Assembly: GCF_009604425.1 (NCBI RefSeq)
Contig: NZ_WEGI01000004.1
Location: 124,001-188,000 of the forward strand
Length of the DNA: 64,000 nucleotides
Reading direction: 5' to 3'
Origin: Nocardia aurantia
Lineage (GTDB): Bacteria > Actinomycetota > Actinomycetes > Mycobacteriales > Mycobacteriaceae
Position numbers and translations under genes: made by a program. The notes below the pieces were generated by a model. That model did not search any database and was not told where the DNA came from. It was given only the letters and a program-made list of their open reading frames with translations. This document shows positions 8,757 to 17,020 of the stretch, in pieces. Every line of letters begins with the position of its first letter. The stretch's first letter is position 1.

Positions 8757-8948
8757 ATGCGGGTGATCGTGGACAACACCAGATGCGACGGGTATGGGAC
8801 GTGTTTCGACATGTGTCCCACTGTCTTTCGCTCCGACGACTGGGGATATGCCGCGGCCGTCGGCGACGGCAGCGTCGCGGAATCCGACGAGACCCTGGTG
8901 CGGCGGGTGATCTCGTTGTGCGCCGAGCACGCGATACGCGAGATCTGA
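8757..8948 (+). CDS. Small ferredoxin, 63 residues, four cysteines
   Basis: ATG 8757 has GGAAGGAG nine bases upstream; an in-frame GTG at 8751 is too close to that site. The cysteines are C10, C16, C20 and C55 (CDGYGTCFDMCP and later SLCAEHAI). Actinobacterial [3Fe-4S] ferredoxins use C-x5-C plus a distal Cys, usually followed by Pro. This one adds C20 and has Ala in place of the Pro, so a [4Fe-4S] cluster is possible. It sits between the NuoF-like reductase and the SDR genes and is the natural electron carrier to the Rieske alpha subunit. The cluster type is an inference. Confidence 0.85.
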   Translation: MRVIVDNTRCDGYGTCFDMCPTVFRSDDWGYAAAVGDGSVAESDETLVRRVISLCAEHAIREI

Positions 8949-9008
8949 ATCCGCCACACCGGCCGAGCGCCTCGGCGGCACGACGATCGATCAGCTGAAG
9001 GAGAACTT

Positions 9009-9782
9009 GTGTATCTGGGTCTGGAAAACGGTGTGGCGCTGGTGACGGCCGCCTCCCGCGGCATCGGCCGGGCGACCGCCGAACGGCTGGCCACCGAAGG
9101 GATGACGGTGGTCGCGGCCGCGCGCAGTGCGGCCGGCGAACCCGAAACCGTCGGCACCGGGTCCATCGTGCCGTTCGCCCACGATCTGGGTGATGTCGAG
9201 GCCACCGCGGCCCTCGTCGACACAGTGGTGGCCGCCCACGGTGCGGTGGACGTCGTGGTGCTCAACACCCCGGGGCCGCGGATCGTGCCGGCGCTGGACG
9301 CCGAATGGGACGACTGGGCCGCGGCCCACGACACCCTGCTGCGTCCGGTGGTGCAACTCGCCACCGCGGCGGGTCGGGTCATGCTCGACAAGGGCGCGGG
9401 CGCGATCATTCTGCTGTCCTCGACCTGGGTGCGCCAGCCCGCCTCGGGCGGGGTGCTGTCCGCGGCGTACCGGTCGGCCGCCTCGGCGTTCGTCAAGAAC
9501 CTTGCGAGCGAACTGGCTCCGGCGGGCGTGCGGGTGAACCAGATCATGCCCGGCGCCACCGGCACCGACCGGATGCGGGGGATCGTCGAGATGAAGTCCG
9601 ATCGCAACGGCACCACCGTGGAGGAGGAGATCGCGCGCGTCGTCGCCGATATCCCGGCCGGCCGGTGGGCGGAGGCGAGTGAGATCGCCGATGCGGTCGC
9701 ATTCCTCGCGTCGGCGCGCGCGTCGTTCATCACCGGCACCACGCTGTCGGTCGACGGTGGCGCTGTGCGTGCCGCGCACTGA
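9009..9782 (+). CDS. SDR-family oxidoreductase lacking the canonical Lys of YxxxK
   Basis: 257 residues from GTG 9009, preceded by GAAGGAGAA. The dinucleotide-binding motif is TAASRGIGRA. The catalytic Ser lies in LLSSTW. Where YxxxK is expected the sequence reads AAYRSAASAFVKNL: Tyr is present but the Lys position is Ala. The C-terminal part (GRWAEASEIADAVAFLASARASFITGTTLSVDGG) is FabG-like. Members with altered YxxxK exist and can be active on unusual substrates or be non-catalytic. In the operon it follows the ferredoxin and precedes the NicX-like gene, so rearomatisation of a dihydrodiol or reduction of a ring-cleavage intermediate are both possible. Confidence 0.8.
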   Translation: MYLGLENGVALVTAASRGIGRATAERLATEGMTVVAAARSAAGEPETVGTGSIVPFAHDLGDVEATAALVDTVVAAHGAVDVVVLNTPGPRIVPALDAEWDDWAAAHDTLLRPVVQLATAAGRVMLDKGAGAIILLSSTWVRQPASGGVLSAAYRSAASAFVKNLASELAPAGVRVNQIMPGATGTDRMRGIVEMKSDRNGTTVEEEIARVVADIPAGRWAEASEIADAVAFLASARASFITGTTLSVDGGAVRAAH

Positions 9783-9844
9783 GTCGTCGGCCAGGTGAAA
9801 AACCCAGCTGGAGAACATATTTCGTCACCGAGAAGGAAGTTGTC

Positions 9845-10861
9845 ATGCCGAAAACCCTGACCGAGAACTTCGTCGAACAGTTCCGGCTGTGCAAGGTGAA
9901 CGCCGGCGAGACCGTAGCGGTGATCGCCGAACTCGGACAGAAGACCGAGTACGTCGAATCCGCCGTGGCCGCGGCACGACAGCTGGGCGCCGGTGTGCTG
10001 GTGCTGCACGCGTCCAGCCTGTCCAATCCGATGCTGCCGCCCTACCAGCCCGACGGCCGCGAGGTCGCGCCGCTGCTGGCCGCGGCGGGGGAGTGCGATT
10101 TCGTCGTCGACGTCACCGTCGGTGGACTGATCCATTCCGATGTCCGCACCCGGATCACCGGGAACGGCAAGCGGATGTTGTTCGTGGCCGAGCCGAACGA
10201 TGTGCTGGAACGCCTGATGGGCGACGAGAACTTACGCAGGACCGTCGAGGCGGGTGGCCGGAAACTACGTGCGGGATCGACGCTGCATGTGACCAGTGCC
10301 GCCGGCACCGATCTGACTGCCGACATCTCCGGAGCCGACCTGCCCATCACCCACCAATGGGGGTATGTCGACGAGCCGGGCCGCTGGGACCACTGGCCTT
10401 CGGGTTTCGTCGCCTGCTTCCCGCACGACCGCACCGCCGAGGGCCGCATCGTGTTGCAGCCCGGCGACGCGCTGATCCCCTGGCAGCGCTACGTCCAGGA
10501 CACGGTCACCATCGAGGTCGAGAAGGGCTACATCACGAGGATCTCCGGTACCGGCACCGACGCGCACGTTCTCGACGACTATTTCCGGGCCTGGGGCGAC
10601 GACGAGGTGTGGGCCACCAGCCACATGGGCTGGGGTGTGCTGCCGCACGCGCGGTGGTCGGCGTTCGACGTCTACGATCCGCGCTCGCTCTACGGTCAGG
10701 AATTGCGTTCCACCGCAGGCAATTTCATGTGGTCGACCGGTTCCAACCGGTTTGCCGACCGCGAGACGCCCGCCCATCTGGATGTGCCGATGCGCGGCTG
10801 CACCGTCGAGATCGACGGCGTGGCAGTGGTCCGCGACGGCGCCCTCGTCGAACAGGAGTGA
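9845..10861 (+). CDS. NicX-like (2,5-dihydroxypyridine 5,6-dioxygenase family) non-haem iron enzyme
   Basis: 338 residues, ATG 9845 with GAGAAGGAAG upstream. It resembles NicX, the iron enzyme of nicotinate breakdown that cleaves 2,5-dihydroxypyridine to N-formylmaleamate. Candidate iron ligands have the NicX spacing: H260 in SHMGWG, then H311 and D313 in AHLDVPM. The N-terminal half (LTENFVEQFRLCKVNAGETVAVIAE) resembles the aminopeptidase-T-like fold shared by this family. The gene is directly upstream of the LigA-LigB fusion. A NicX member beside a maleate isomerase supports a pyridine-type pathway, but I assigned it from memory of motif layout, so the reaction is a strong guess rather than proven. 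Confidence 0.75.
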   Translation: MPKTLTENFVEQFRLCKVNAGETVAVIAELGQKTEYVESAVAAARQLGAGVLVLHASSLSNPMLPPYQPDGREVAPLLAAAGECDFVVDVTVGGLIHSDVRTRITGNGKRMLFVAEPNDVLERLMGDENLRRTVEAGGRKLRAGSTLHVTSAAGTDLTADISGADLPITHQWGYVDEPGRWDHWPSGFVACFPHDRTAEGRIVLQPGDALIPWQRYVQDTVTIEVEKGYITRISGTGTDAHVLDDYFRAWGDDEVWATSHMGWGVLPHARWSAFDVYDPRSLYGQELRSTAGNFMWSTGSNRFADRETPAHLDVPMRGCTVEIDGVAVVRDGALVEQE

Positions 10862-10866
10862 GGACA

Positions 10867-12009
10867 GTGCCCGCGGACAAGAACGCGATCGAACGGGCCG
10901 TCCTGGCGATGGCCCGCGACACCGAACTGCTCGAGCAGGTGAATGCGCAGCCCTCGCGTGCGCCGGAACTGCTGGGCATCGACCGGGAATGGGCCGAGAC
11001 CATTCTGTCCGGTAACCGAGATCGGTTGCGCGCCATCGGACTCAACGACGGCCTGACCATTCTGGTCAGCCGCTGGTTCAACGACGATCTGGGTGACGCC
11101 GCCAGCCACGGCGGATTCATCGTCGACGACACGCTGCCACGAGCCGATCCGGACGTACCCGACGGTGTGGTCTTCGCCGGAGGCTGCTCCCACGTGCCGG
11201 ATCTGCTGGCGCGCCCCGAGATCGATCCCGACGATGCGGTGGCGCGGTTGCTGGACGGCTACGAACGTCTGCGTCGCGATCTGATCGCCGCCGATCCCGA
11301 CATCGTGCTGGTGACGGCCGATTGCCACTTCCAGAGCTTCGAGACCGGCCACAACGTGATCGGCACCGGCTCGGGTCACACCGGCTCGATGGAGTTCTTC
11401 AAGCGCGGCGATCTGGATCTGAGTCTCACCGGAATGCCTGATTTCGCAGGCGAATTGGCCGCCGCCGTGCGCGCGGCCGGCCTCGAGGTCGAAGAGGCCG
11501 AGCGGGTCGACCTCGACCACGGGCTGATCGTGCCGCTGCGGCTGGTGCTGCCGCGCCCGGATCTGCCGGTGATCCCGATCATCACCCAGCCGCACCGCAG
11601 CTTCTCCCCGTTCAACGCGCGTCGCTTCGGTGCGGCGCTGCGGGGTGTGGTGACGCGCTCGGGCCTGAAGGTGGCGTTCCTGGCCACCGGTGGCCTGTCG
11701 CACTGGCTGGATCCCGGGCACTTCGGCGGGGTGGACGTCGAATTCGACACCTACATCCTGAAGCTGCTGGAGACCGGGCGCGGTCTGGACCTGTGCTCGC
11801 TGGAGCCCTACCCGCTGCTCGAGCACGGTCAGTACGAGATCCAGAACTGGATGATCATGCTCGGGCTCATCGGCCCCGGCGTGCACGGCACCGTGTACAC
11901 CTACGAGCCGATGCAAGCCTCCGGTGGCGGCTGGACCGTGGTGAACATGGATCTCGCCCGCGCGCGGACCGAGACCACGGTGGCAGTCGCGGCGGAGCAG
12001 GCGTCATGA
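10867..12009 (+). CDS. LigA-LigB fusion, class III extradiol ring-cleavage dioxygenase
   Basis: 380 residues from GTG 10867 with a GGAGTGAGGA ribosome site. Residues 5-70 (ERAVLAMARDTELLEQ, ILSGNRDRLRAIGLNDG) match the small LigA alpha domain of protocatechuate 4,5-dioxygenase. From about residue 98 the LigB catalytic domain follows, with GGCSH109VPDLL, TADCHFQSF, the VDLDHGLIVPL loop and FLATGGLSHW, which carries the catalytic His. These enzymes cleave vicinal diols next to the hydroxyls using Fe(II). Fused LigAB forms are known for gallate, aminophenol and hydroxypyridine relatives. It is the second possible ring-cleaving enzyme in the operon. It overlaps the nitrilase gene by ATGA. Confidence 0.85.
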   Translation: MPADKNAIERAVLAMARDTELLEQVNAQPSRAPELLGIDREWAETILSGNRDRLRAIGLNDGLTILVSRWFNDDLGDAASHGGFIVDDTLPRADPDVPDGVVFAGGCSHVPDLLARPEIDPDDAVARLLDGYERLRRDLIAADPDIVLVTADCHFQSFETGHNVIGTGSGHTGSMEFFKRGDLDLSLTGMPDFAGELAAAVRAAGLEVEEAERVDLDHGLIVPLRLVLPRPDLPVIPIITQPHRSFSPFNARRFGAALRGVVTRSGLKVAFLATGGLSHWLDPGHFGGVDVEFDTYILKLLETGRGLDLCSLEPYPLLEHGQYEIQNWMIMLGLIGPGVHGTVYTYEPMQASGGGWTVVNMDLARARTETTVAVAAEQAS

Positions 12010-12890
12010 CCGCGCGAACGCTGAAGGTGGGCCTGACCCAGTGGCACGCCACCACCGATATCGCCGCCAACCTGGCCACCGCCCTCCGGCTGATCGAACG
12101 GGCCGCGGCCGCCGGGGCACAACTGGTGACGCTGCCGGAGAACGGCCTGATGCTGGGAACCAACGTGCAGATGCGCGAGGCGGCCCTGCACGAGGACGCC
12201 ACCGAGATCCGGCAGTTGCGCCGGGCCGCCGTCACCCACGGGGTGGCGGTGGTGCTGGGCGGGATGAAGAATCGCACCGGCGAGGCGACCTACAACTCGG
12301 CGCTGGTGATCGACGCCGCCGGCGAGCTGGTCGGACGCTACGACAAGATGCACCTGTTCGATGCCCGGATCGGCGGCCGGTCCTTCGAGGCGTCGACGGT
12401 GGAGCGACCCGGCGCCGGGCCGGTCCTGTTGGAGCTCAACGGGATCCGCATCGGCCTGACCATCTGCTACGACGTACGCTTCCCCGAACTGTCGCGGGCG
12501 CTGGCCGTGGCCGGTGCGCAGGTGCTGCTGGTGCCGGCGGCGTTCGTGCAGTCGACCGGCGCCGCGCACTGGCACACGCTGCTACGCGCGCGGGCGATCG
12601 AGAATCTGGCCTATGTGGTCGCGCCGGCGACCGTGCATTCGCCGGACCCCGAATTCGCGGACGCGTTCGCCACCTACGGGCATGCGCTCGTGGTGTCGCC
12701 GTGGGGTGAGATCCTCGCGGATCTGGGAGAGGATCCGGAGGCGGTGCGAGTGGTCGAACTCGATCTCGAAGCCGTCACCCGGGCCCGCGCCGGCCTGCCC
12801 GTTCTCGCCGGTCGCCGCGGCGCGGGCGAGTACGACGCCGAACCACGCGTACTGCGGCTCTCGGGCCGCGCCGCGGAGGTGGCGCGATGA
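12006..12890 (+). CDS. Nitrilase-superfamily amidase
   Basis: 294 residues, ATG 12006 in an ATGA overlap with the dioxygenase stop. The Glu-Lys-Cys triad is E45 (LPENG), K114 (YDKMHLFD) and C154 (TICYDVRFPE). The YDKMHLFD and CYDVRFPE wording puts it near the NIT1/NIT2 omega-amidase branch rather than true nitrilases. It hydrolyses a C-N bond of a small amide. In this operon it could release ammonia from an open-chain amide or remove a formyl group from an N-formyl amide, a step NicD performs in the nicotinate pathway and for which I see no other candidate here. Family firm, substrate unknown. Confidence 0.85.
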   Translation: MTARTLKVGLTQWHATTDIAANLATALRLIERAAAAGAQLVTLPENGLMLGTNVQMREAALHEDATEIRQLRRAAVTHGVAVVLGGMKNRTGEATYNSALVIDAAGELVGRYDKMHLFDARIGGRSFEASTVERPGAGPVLLELNGIRIGLTICYDVRFPELSRALAVAGAQVLLVPAAFVQSTGAAHWHTLLRARAIENLAYVVAPATVHSPDPEFADAFATYGHALVVSPWGEILADLGEDPEAVRVVELDLEAVTRARAGLPVLAGRRGAGEYDAEPRVLRLSGRAAEVAR

Positions 12891-13141
12891 GCGAGCGGGA
12901 TGCCCGCGATCTGCCGACCGGGGTGATCCGCGCAGGCGAATGGTCCGGAGTCGGAAACGAATTCACCGGTGTCCGATTCCGCAAGGTGTGGACCCGCAAC
13001 GGGGAACGCCTCGAGATCCACGTGCCGCGCACGGGCGCGCACATCCTGCTCGACGCCATGGCCCTCGAGGTCGTCGCGGGGCAGGCACCCGAGTTCTTCA
13101 CCCGGCTGATCGCCGAAGGACTGGGCGCGGCCGACGAATGA
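12887..13141 (+). CDS. Small conserved protein, resembles the short actinobacterial 'dihydrodiol dehydrogenase' proteins
   Basis: 84 residues. The ATG 12887 overlaps the nitrilase stop (ATGA), and the stop lies immediately before the maleate isomerase region, so it is embedded in the operon. The core VGNEFTGVRFRKVWTRNGERLEIHVPRTGAHILLDAMALEVV recalls short actinobacterial proteins that databases label dihydrodiol dehydrogenase without a Rossmann motif. No nucleotide-binding motif, Cys or signal peptide is visible. I cannot assign a function; a small binding or assembly role for the dioxygenase pathway is only a guess. Confidence 0.6.
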   Translation: MSERDARDLPTGVIRAGEWSGVGNEFTGVRFRKVWTRNGERLEIHVPRTGAHILLDAMALEVVAGQAPEFFTRLIAEGLGAADE

Positions 13142-13176
13142 CCCTTTCACCACTCGATGACGAAGGTAGCCAGTCG

Positions 13177-13926
13177 ATGACGACGAAACGAGTGGGCATG
13201 ATCGTGCCCAGCTCCAACACCACCATGGAAACGGAGATTCCGGCCATGCTGCGGGCGCGCGCCGAGGTGCGGCCCGAGGAACAGTTCACCTTCCATTCCT
13301 CGCGAATGCGCATGCAGCACGTGACGCCGGAGCAGCTGACGCAGATGGACAGCGATTCGCTGCGGTGTGCCGCCGAACTCGCCGACGCCCGCGTCGACGT
13401 GATGGCCTACGCCTGCCTGGTGGCGATCATGGCGCAGAGCCGCGGTTATCACTCGGTCTCGGAATCCAAACTGGCGCAGGTCGCGAAAGAGGAAGCCGGC
13501 GAAACCATTCCGGTGCTGTCCTCCGCGGGCGCGCTGACCGAGGCGCTGGCACATTTGAACGTGCGCAAGATCGCCGTCGTCACGCCGTACATGAAGCCAC
13601 TGACCGCGACCGTATGCGACTACATCGAGCACGAGGGCTTCGAGGTGGTGGATTCGCTGAGCCTCGAGGTCGCCGACAATCTGGCCGTCGGGCGCCTGGA
13701 TCCGGGCAATCTGCTCGAACACGCGCGCACTGTCGACACCTCCGACGCGGACGCGTTGGTGATCAGCGCCTGTGTGCAGATGCCGTCGCTGCCGATCCTC
13801 GACGAGGTGCAACGGCAGTTCGACATCCCGGTGCTCTCGGCGGCCGCGGCGACCACGTGGCGCTTGCTGCGCAGCCTCGACCTCGATCCGATCGTCCCGC
13901 GCGCGGGGGCGCTGCTCGCCCCGTAG
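13177..13926 (+). CDS. Maleate cis-trans isomerase (Asp/Glu racemase superfamily)
   Basis: 249 residues from ATG 13177 (MTTKRVGMIVPSSNTTMETE). An upstream in-frame ATG at 13138 overlaps the previous stop and would add 13 residues. The two catalytic cysteines are C80 (MAYACLVAIM) and C199 (ISACVQMPSLP), and N14 lies in the PSSN motif. The sequence reads very close to my memory of the structurally studied Nocardia maleate isomerase, which converts maleate to fumarate through a cysteine adduct (NicE/MaiA activity). It marks the end of the inferred pathway, feeding fumarate to the TCA cycle, and makes a maleamate/maleate route the best reading of the operon. Confidence 0.9.
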   Translation: MTTKRVGMIVPSSNTTMETEIPAMLRARAEVRPEEQFTFHSSRMRMQHVTPEQLTQMDSDSLRCAAELADARVDVMAYACLVAIMAQSRGYHSVSESKLAQVAKEEAGETIPVLSSAGALTEALAHLNVRKIAVVTPYMKPLTATVCDYIEHEGFEVVDSLSLEVADNLAVGRLDPGNLLEHARTVDTSDADALVISACVQMPSLPILDEVQRQFDIPVLSAAAATTWRLLRSLDLDPIVPRAGALLAP

Positions 13927-13990
13927 GTCCCGAATCCCCCGAGTTCTCTGTATCTCGAATTCCCTCGGCCCCTTACGAATCGAGATTCCC

Positions 13991-15925
13991 ATGAGCTTCG
14001 ATGCTCTTTTCCGGCCCGGCCGCATCGGCCCGGTCGGGCTCCGCAATCGCGTGGTGAAATCACCGAACAGCAGCGCGACCGCCAATATGGACGGCACGAT
14101 CAGCCGGCGCACCGTCGACCACTATCGCCGTCTCGGTGAGGGTGGTGCCGGCCTGATCATGACCGAATACACCTACGTCGACGACGACGCCAGCAAGGCG
14201 ATCCACAACCAGCCCGGGATGAGCCGGCACGAGCACATCGCCGGATGGGGCTGGCTCGTCGACGAGGTGCACGCCACCGGCGCCAAGATCGGTCTGCAAC
14301 TGGCCCACGGCGGCCGCCAGATATTCCTCGGCACGGCACCGATCAAATCGGCCACCGACAGTTCCTGGGATTACGTCGAGGCGGTGGCCGGGGTGATCCC
14401 GCAGCCGGTGACCGTCGCCGAGATCGACGATATCGTCACCGCGTTCGCGCAGGCCGCGCTGCGTGCCCGGAAGGCCCGCTTCGATCTGGTCGAGGTGCAT
14501 GCCGGACACGGCTATCTGATCACCAATTTCCTTTCTCCGCACACGAATTCGCGTACCGACGACTACGGCGGCAGTTTCGCGAACCGTTCCCGGATCCTGG
14601 TCCGGATCGTCGACGCCATCCGCGCCACGGTGCCGCGTGATTTTCCCCTGAGCGTGCGCGTCTCGGTCACCGACTACGAGCCCGACGGTATTCCGATCGA
14701 GGAGACCGTGGAGCTGTGCCGGCTACTGGAAGCACACGGCGTCGATGTCATCCATGCCTCCGGTGGTCACCATGCCACCATGGAGTGGGAGGTCAGTCCC
14801 TGGTTCAACACCCGTGCACCGCACCGCTGGGGCTGGGAGAAATTCCGGCCCGAGCTGTCGATTCCGGTGATCGGTTCGGGTTCGCTGGTCTCCCCGGAGA
14901 TCGCGAACGACGTCATCGCTTCCGGCTCCGCCGATTTCGTGTCATTGGGTCGCGCGATGCTCGCCGATCCGGACTGGACGCGCAAGGCGCAGGCGGGCCG
15001 GACGCTCGAGATCGTGCCCTGTATCCGCTGCAACGACGGTTGCCTGCATCGCGGCGTCGACACGGGGCGTTCGGTCGGATGCACCGTGAACCCGTCGGTG
15101 ACCGAGGAGGGCCGGTTCCCGATCACCGTGTCCGACACCAGGAAATCGGTCGCCGTCGTGGGCGGAGGACCCGCCGGCCTGCGCAGTGCGGCGGTGCTGA
15201 GCGACCGCGGGCACGAGGTGCGGCTGTTCGAACCCGGTGAGCTCGGTGGCCTTCTCACCCACGCGCTGGGCTCCACGGTGAAACAGGACATCGCGGCCTT
15301 GGTGACGCATCTCGTGCACGAGGTCCGGCGCCGCGACATCGCGGTCGTTCCGGCCCGTGCCACCGCCGCGGAACTCGTCGCCGGCGGCGTGGACGCGGTG
15401 GTCGTCGCCACCGGAGCACCGTTGCGCGAACCGGACTTTCCGATCGCCGCGGAGGTGTCGCACGTGCATGCGGCGCACGTGCGCGCGCAGACGCCACTGC
15501 GTGGGCGCGTGGTGGTGATCGGCGGTGGGTTTCAGGGGTGTGAGACCGCGCTGCGGATCGCGGAGATGAGCGACACCGAGGTCACCGTTGTGGAGCAACA
15601 GGATTCGCTGCTCACCGGGGACGAGGTGATCTACGACGTGCTGAAACTGCCGCAGTTCCTGGACCGAGCCGGAGTGCGGATTCGCACCGGGGCACGGGTG
15701 TGCGACGTGAGCGCCGACGGCGTCGCGATCCGCAGCACCGGCGGTGACGAACTACTGCCCGCCGACACGGTGGTCACGGCACTGGGTCGGGTCCCGGCGT
15801 CGAACGAACTCGCCGACGAATTGCGCAGTGCCGGAATGGATGTGCACGTGATCGGCTCGGCGTTGCGGCCGGGCCGGGTGTACGACGCGATCCACACCGC
15901 GTTCTTCACCGCACGCGTCATCTGA
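13991..15925 (+). CDS. Old-yellow-enzyme/2,4-dienoyl-CoA-reductase type FMN/4Fe-4S/FAD oxidoreductase
   Basis: 644 residues from ATG 13991. Residues 1-350 form the FMN TIM barrel (FDALFRPGRIGPVGLRNRVVKSP, QLAHGGRQ, HAGHGYLITNFLSPHTNSR). Cysteines in PCIRCNDGC and SVGCTVNP near residues 340-370 bind a 4Fe-4S cluster. The rest is a two-dinucleotide module with GGGPAGLRSA and GGGFQGCETA. Length and order match FadH, trimethylamine dehydrogenase and NADH:flavin oxidoreductases. It may reduce a conjugated C=C bond of an unsaturated intermediate. It is the last rightward gene of the operon and is separated by 23 bp from the convergent GntR gene. Confidence 0.87.
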   Translation: MSFDALFRPGRIGPVGLRNRVVKSPNSSATANMDGTISRRTVDHYRRLGEGGAGLIMTEYTYVDDDASKAIHNQPGMSRHEHIAGWGWLVDEVHATGAKIGLQLAHGGRQIFLGTAPIKSATDSSWDYVEAVAGVIPQPVTVAEIDDIVTAFAQAALRARKARFDLVEVHAGHGYLITNFLSPHTNSRTDDYGGSFANRSRILVRIVDAIRATVPRDFPLSVRVSVTDYEPDGIPIEETVELCRLLEAHGVDVIHASGGHHATMEWEVSPWFNTRAPHRWGWEKFRPELSIPVIGSGSLVSPEIANDVIASGSADFVSLGRAMLADPDWTRKAQAGRTLEIVPCIRCNDGCLHRGVDTGRSVGCTVNPSVTEEGRFPITVSDTRKSVAVVGGGPAGLRSAAVLSDRGHEVRLFEPGELGGLLTHALGSTVKQDIAALVTHLVHEVRRRDIAVVPARATAAELVAGGVDAVVVATGAPLREPDFPIAAEVSHVHAAHVRAQTPLRGRVVVIGGGFQGCETALRIAEMSDTEVTVVEQQDSLLTGDEVIYDVLKLPQFLDRAGVRIRTGARVCDVSADGVAIRSTGGDELLPADTVVTALGRVPASNELADELRSAGMDVHVIGSALRPGRVYDAIHTAFFTARVI

Positions 15926-15948
15926 GTTGGTTCGCGCGGGGCCGACCG

Positions 15949-16779
15949 TCAGGCGGACGGCTCCGGCGGCGCCATCAGGATCAGGTTGGAGGTCGCGAAA
16001 TCCGGCAATACCGGATCGGAATCGATCCAGTAGATACGCGCGGGACGTTCGACGCGGCCCCGCTCGTCGTGTTCGATCACGATGTCCCGGCCGCGCATCG
16101 CCAGCAGTAGGGAATCGAAGCAGTGATCGGGATCGGCATCGAGGACCAGCCCCAGTGCCGCGTCGATCAGATGGAATTCCATGATCCGGCGAGCCGAGGC
16201 CGCGTTGCGATGGCTGATGGCATCGAGAAAGAACTGGTCACTGTCGATGAAGTCGTCCGGGGTGCGGGCATGGGAAAGATAGACGCTCTGATGCCGGTAG
16301 ATCATGGTGTGCAGCTGCCGGGTGAGGTCGGCGAAATTCGACGGATACCGGTCGAGCGCCACATCGTGGAACAGCTGATGCGCGTCTTGGAAGCGACGAC
16401 TGTGCGCGCGATGAGTGCGCATGTCCGCCAGATGGTTTCGCATCTGCTCGATATCGTCGTCGGTCAGCAGCTCGACGGTAGCGCCCACGGTCGGTGGCTC
16501 GAGCAGCAGTCGCAACGCATAGCTCTGCTCGGTCTCGGAATTCACCAGCGGGGCCACGTGCATGCCGCGGTTGGCGTGCGCCACGACGAGGCCGTCGGCT
16601 TCCAGTCGCTGCAGTGCCTCGCGCAGGGGAGTGCGGCTCACCTCGAGTTCGGTGGCCAACTGCTCCTGGGACATCCGCCATCCCGGCGCGTACGCACCGG
16701 TGATGATGCGCTCCCGCAGTGTCCGGTACAGCGCATCCACGGTGGTGCCGGCGCGGATCTGTCGAGCAGAGGTGGTCAT
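15949..16779 (-). CDS. GntR-family regulator, FCD subfamily
   Basis: 276 residues from ATG 16779, chosen for AGGA eight bases upstream; ATG 16788, 16785 and GTG 16800 are in frame. The winged helix spans residues ~10-70 (YRTLRERIITGAYAPGWRMSQEQLATELEVSRTPLREALQRLEADGLV). The FCD ligand-binding domain follows, with metal-type positions in the DAHQLFHD and HRNAASARRIMEFH helices. Such proteins usually repress catabolic operons until a pathway metabolite binds. It faces the operon's last gene and is divergent from the NCS1 permease. TGTATACA-like sites near its own promoter, the permease and the dioxygenase operon suggest it governs all three. Confidence 0.88.
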   Translation of the reverse strand: MTTSARQIRAGTTVDALYRTLRERIITGAYAPGWRMSQEQLATELEVSRTPLREALQRLEADGLVVAHANRGMHVAPLVNSETEQSYALRLLLEPPTVGATVELLTDDDIEQMRNHLADMRTHRAHSRRFQDAHQLFHDVALDRYPSNFADLTRQLHTMIYRHQSVYLSHARTPDDFIDSDQFFLDAISHRNAASARRIMEFHLIDAALGLVLDADPDHCFDSLLLAMRGRDIVIEHDERGRVERPARIYWIDSDPVLPDFATSNLILMAPPEPSA

Positions 16780-16828
16780 CAGCATCATCCTAGAGGTCAC
16801 GGGCAGGGACGGGGTCCCGGACCCGTAG

Positions 16829-16842
16829 AAGTGTATCCAATT
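16829..16842. promoter_or_regulatory. Operator-like site AAGTGTATCCAATT
   Basis: The left seven bases equal the left half of the perfect palindrome at 4852-4865. The right half matches its complement at five of seven positions. It lies about 50 bp upstream of the GntR start, in a position suited to autoregulation. Confidence 0.5.
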
Positions 16843-16955
16843 ATGTGTTCAGATGGCCGCACATGTCCACGTGTGAAACAACGTTTCGCAGAGGTAACGA
16901 CATGGCGGAGGTGTTGCGGATTCCCGATCGGCCAGGCATGCTGCACTGTACACAA

Positions 16956-16969
16956 AAGTGTATTCATTA
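16956..16969. promoter_or_regulatory. Operator-like half-site AAGTGTATTCATTA
   Basis: The left half is identical to the 4852-4865 palindrome; the right half is degenerate (four of seven). It lies between the regulator and the permease, with TGTACAC a few bases upstream. Weaker evidence than the other two sites here. Confidence 0.35.
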
Positions 16970-17020
16970 TGGAGGCGACGGGACTACCCGGCGTGAGCCG
17001 GCGACCGGTCGCTGTTCATT

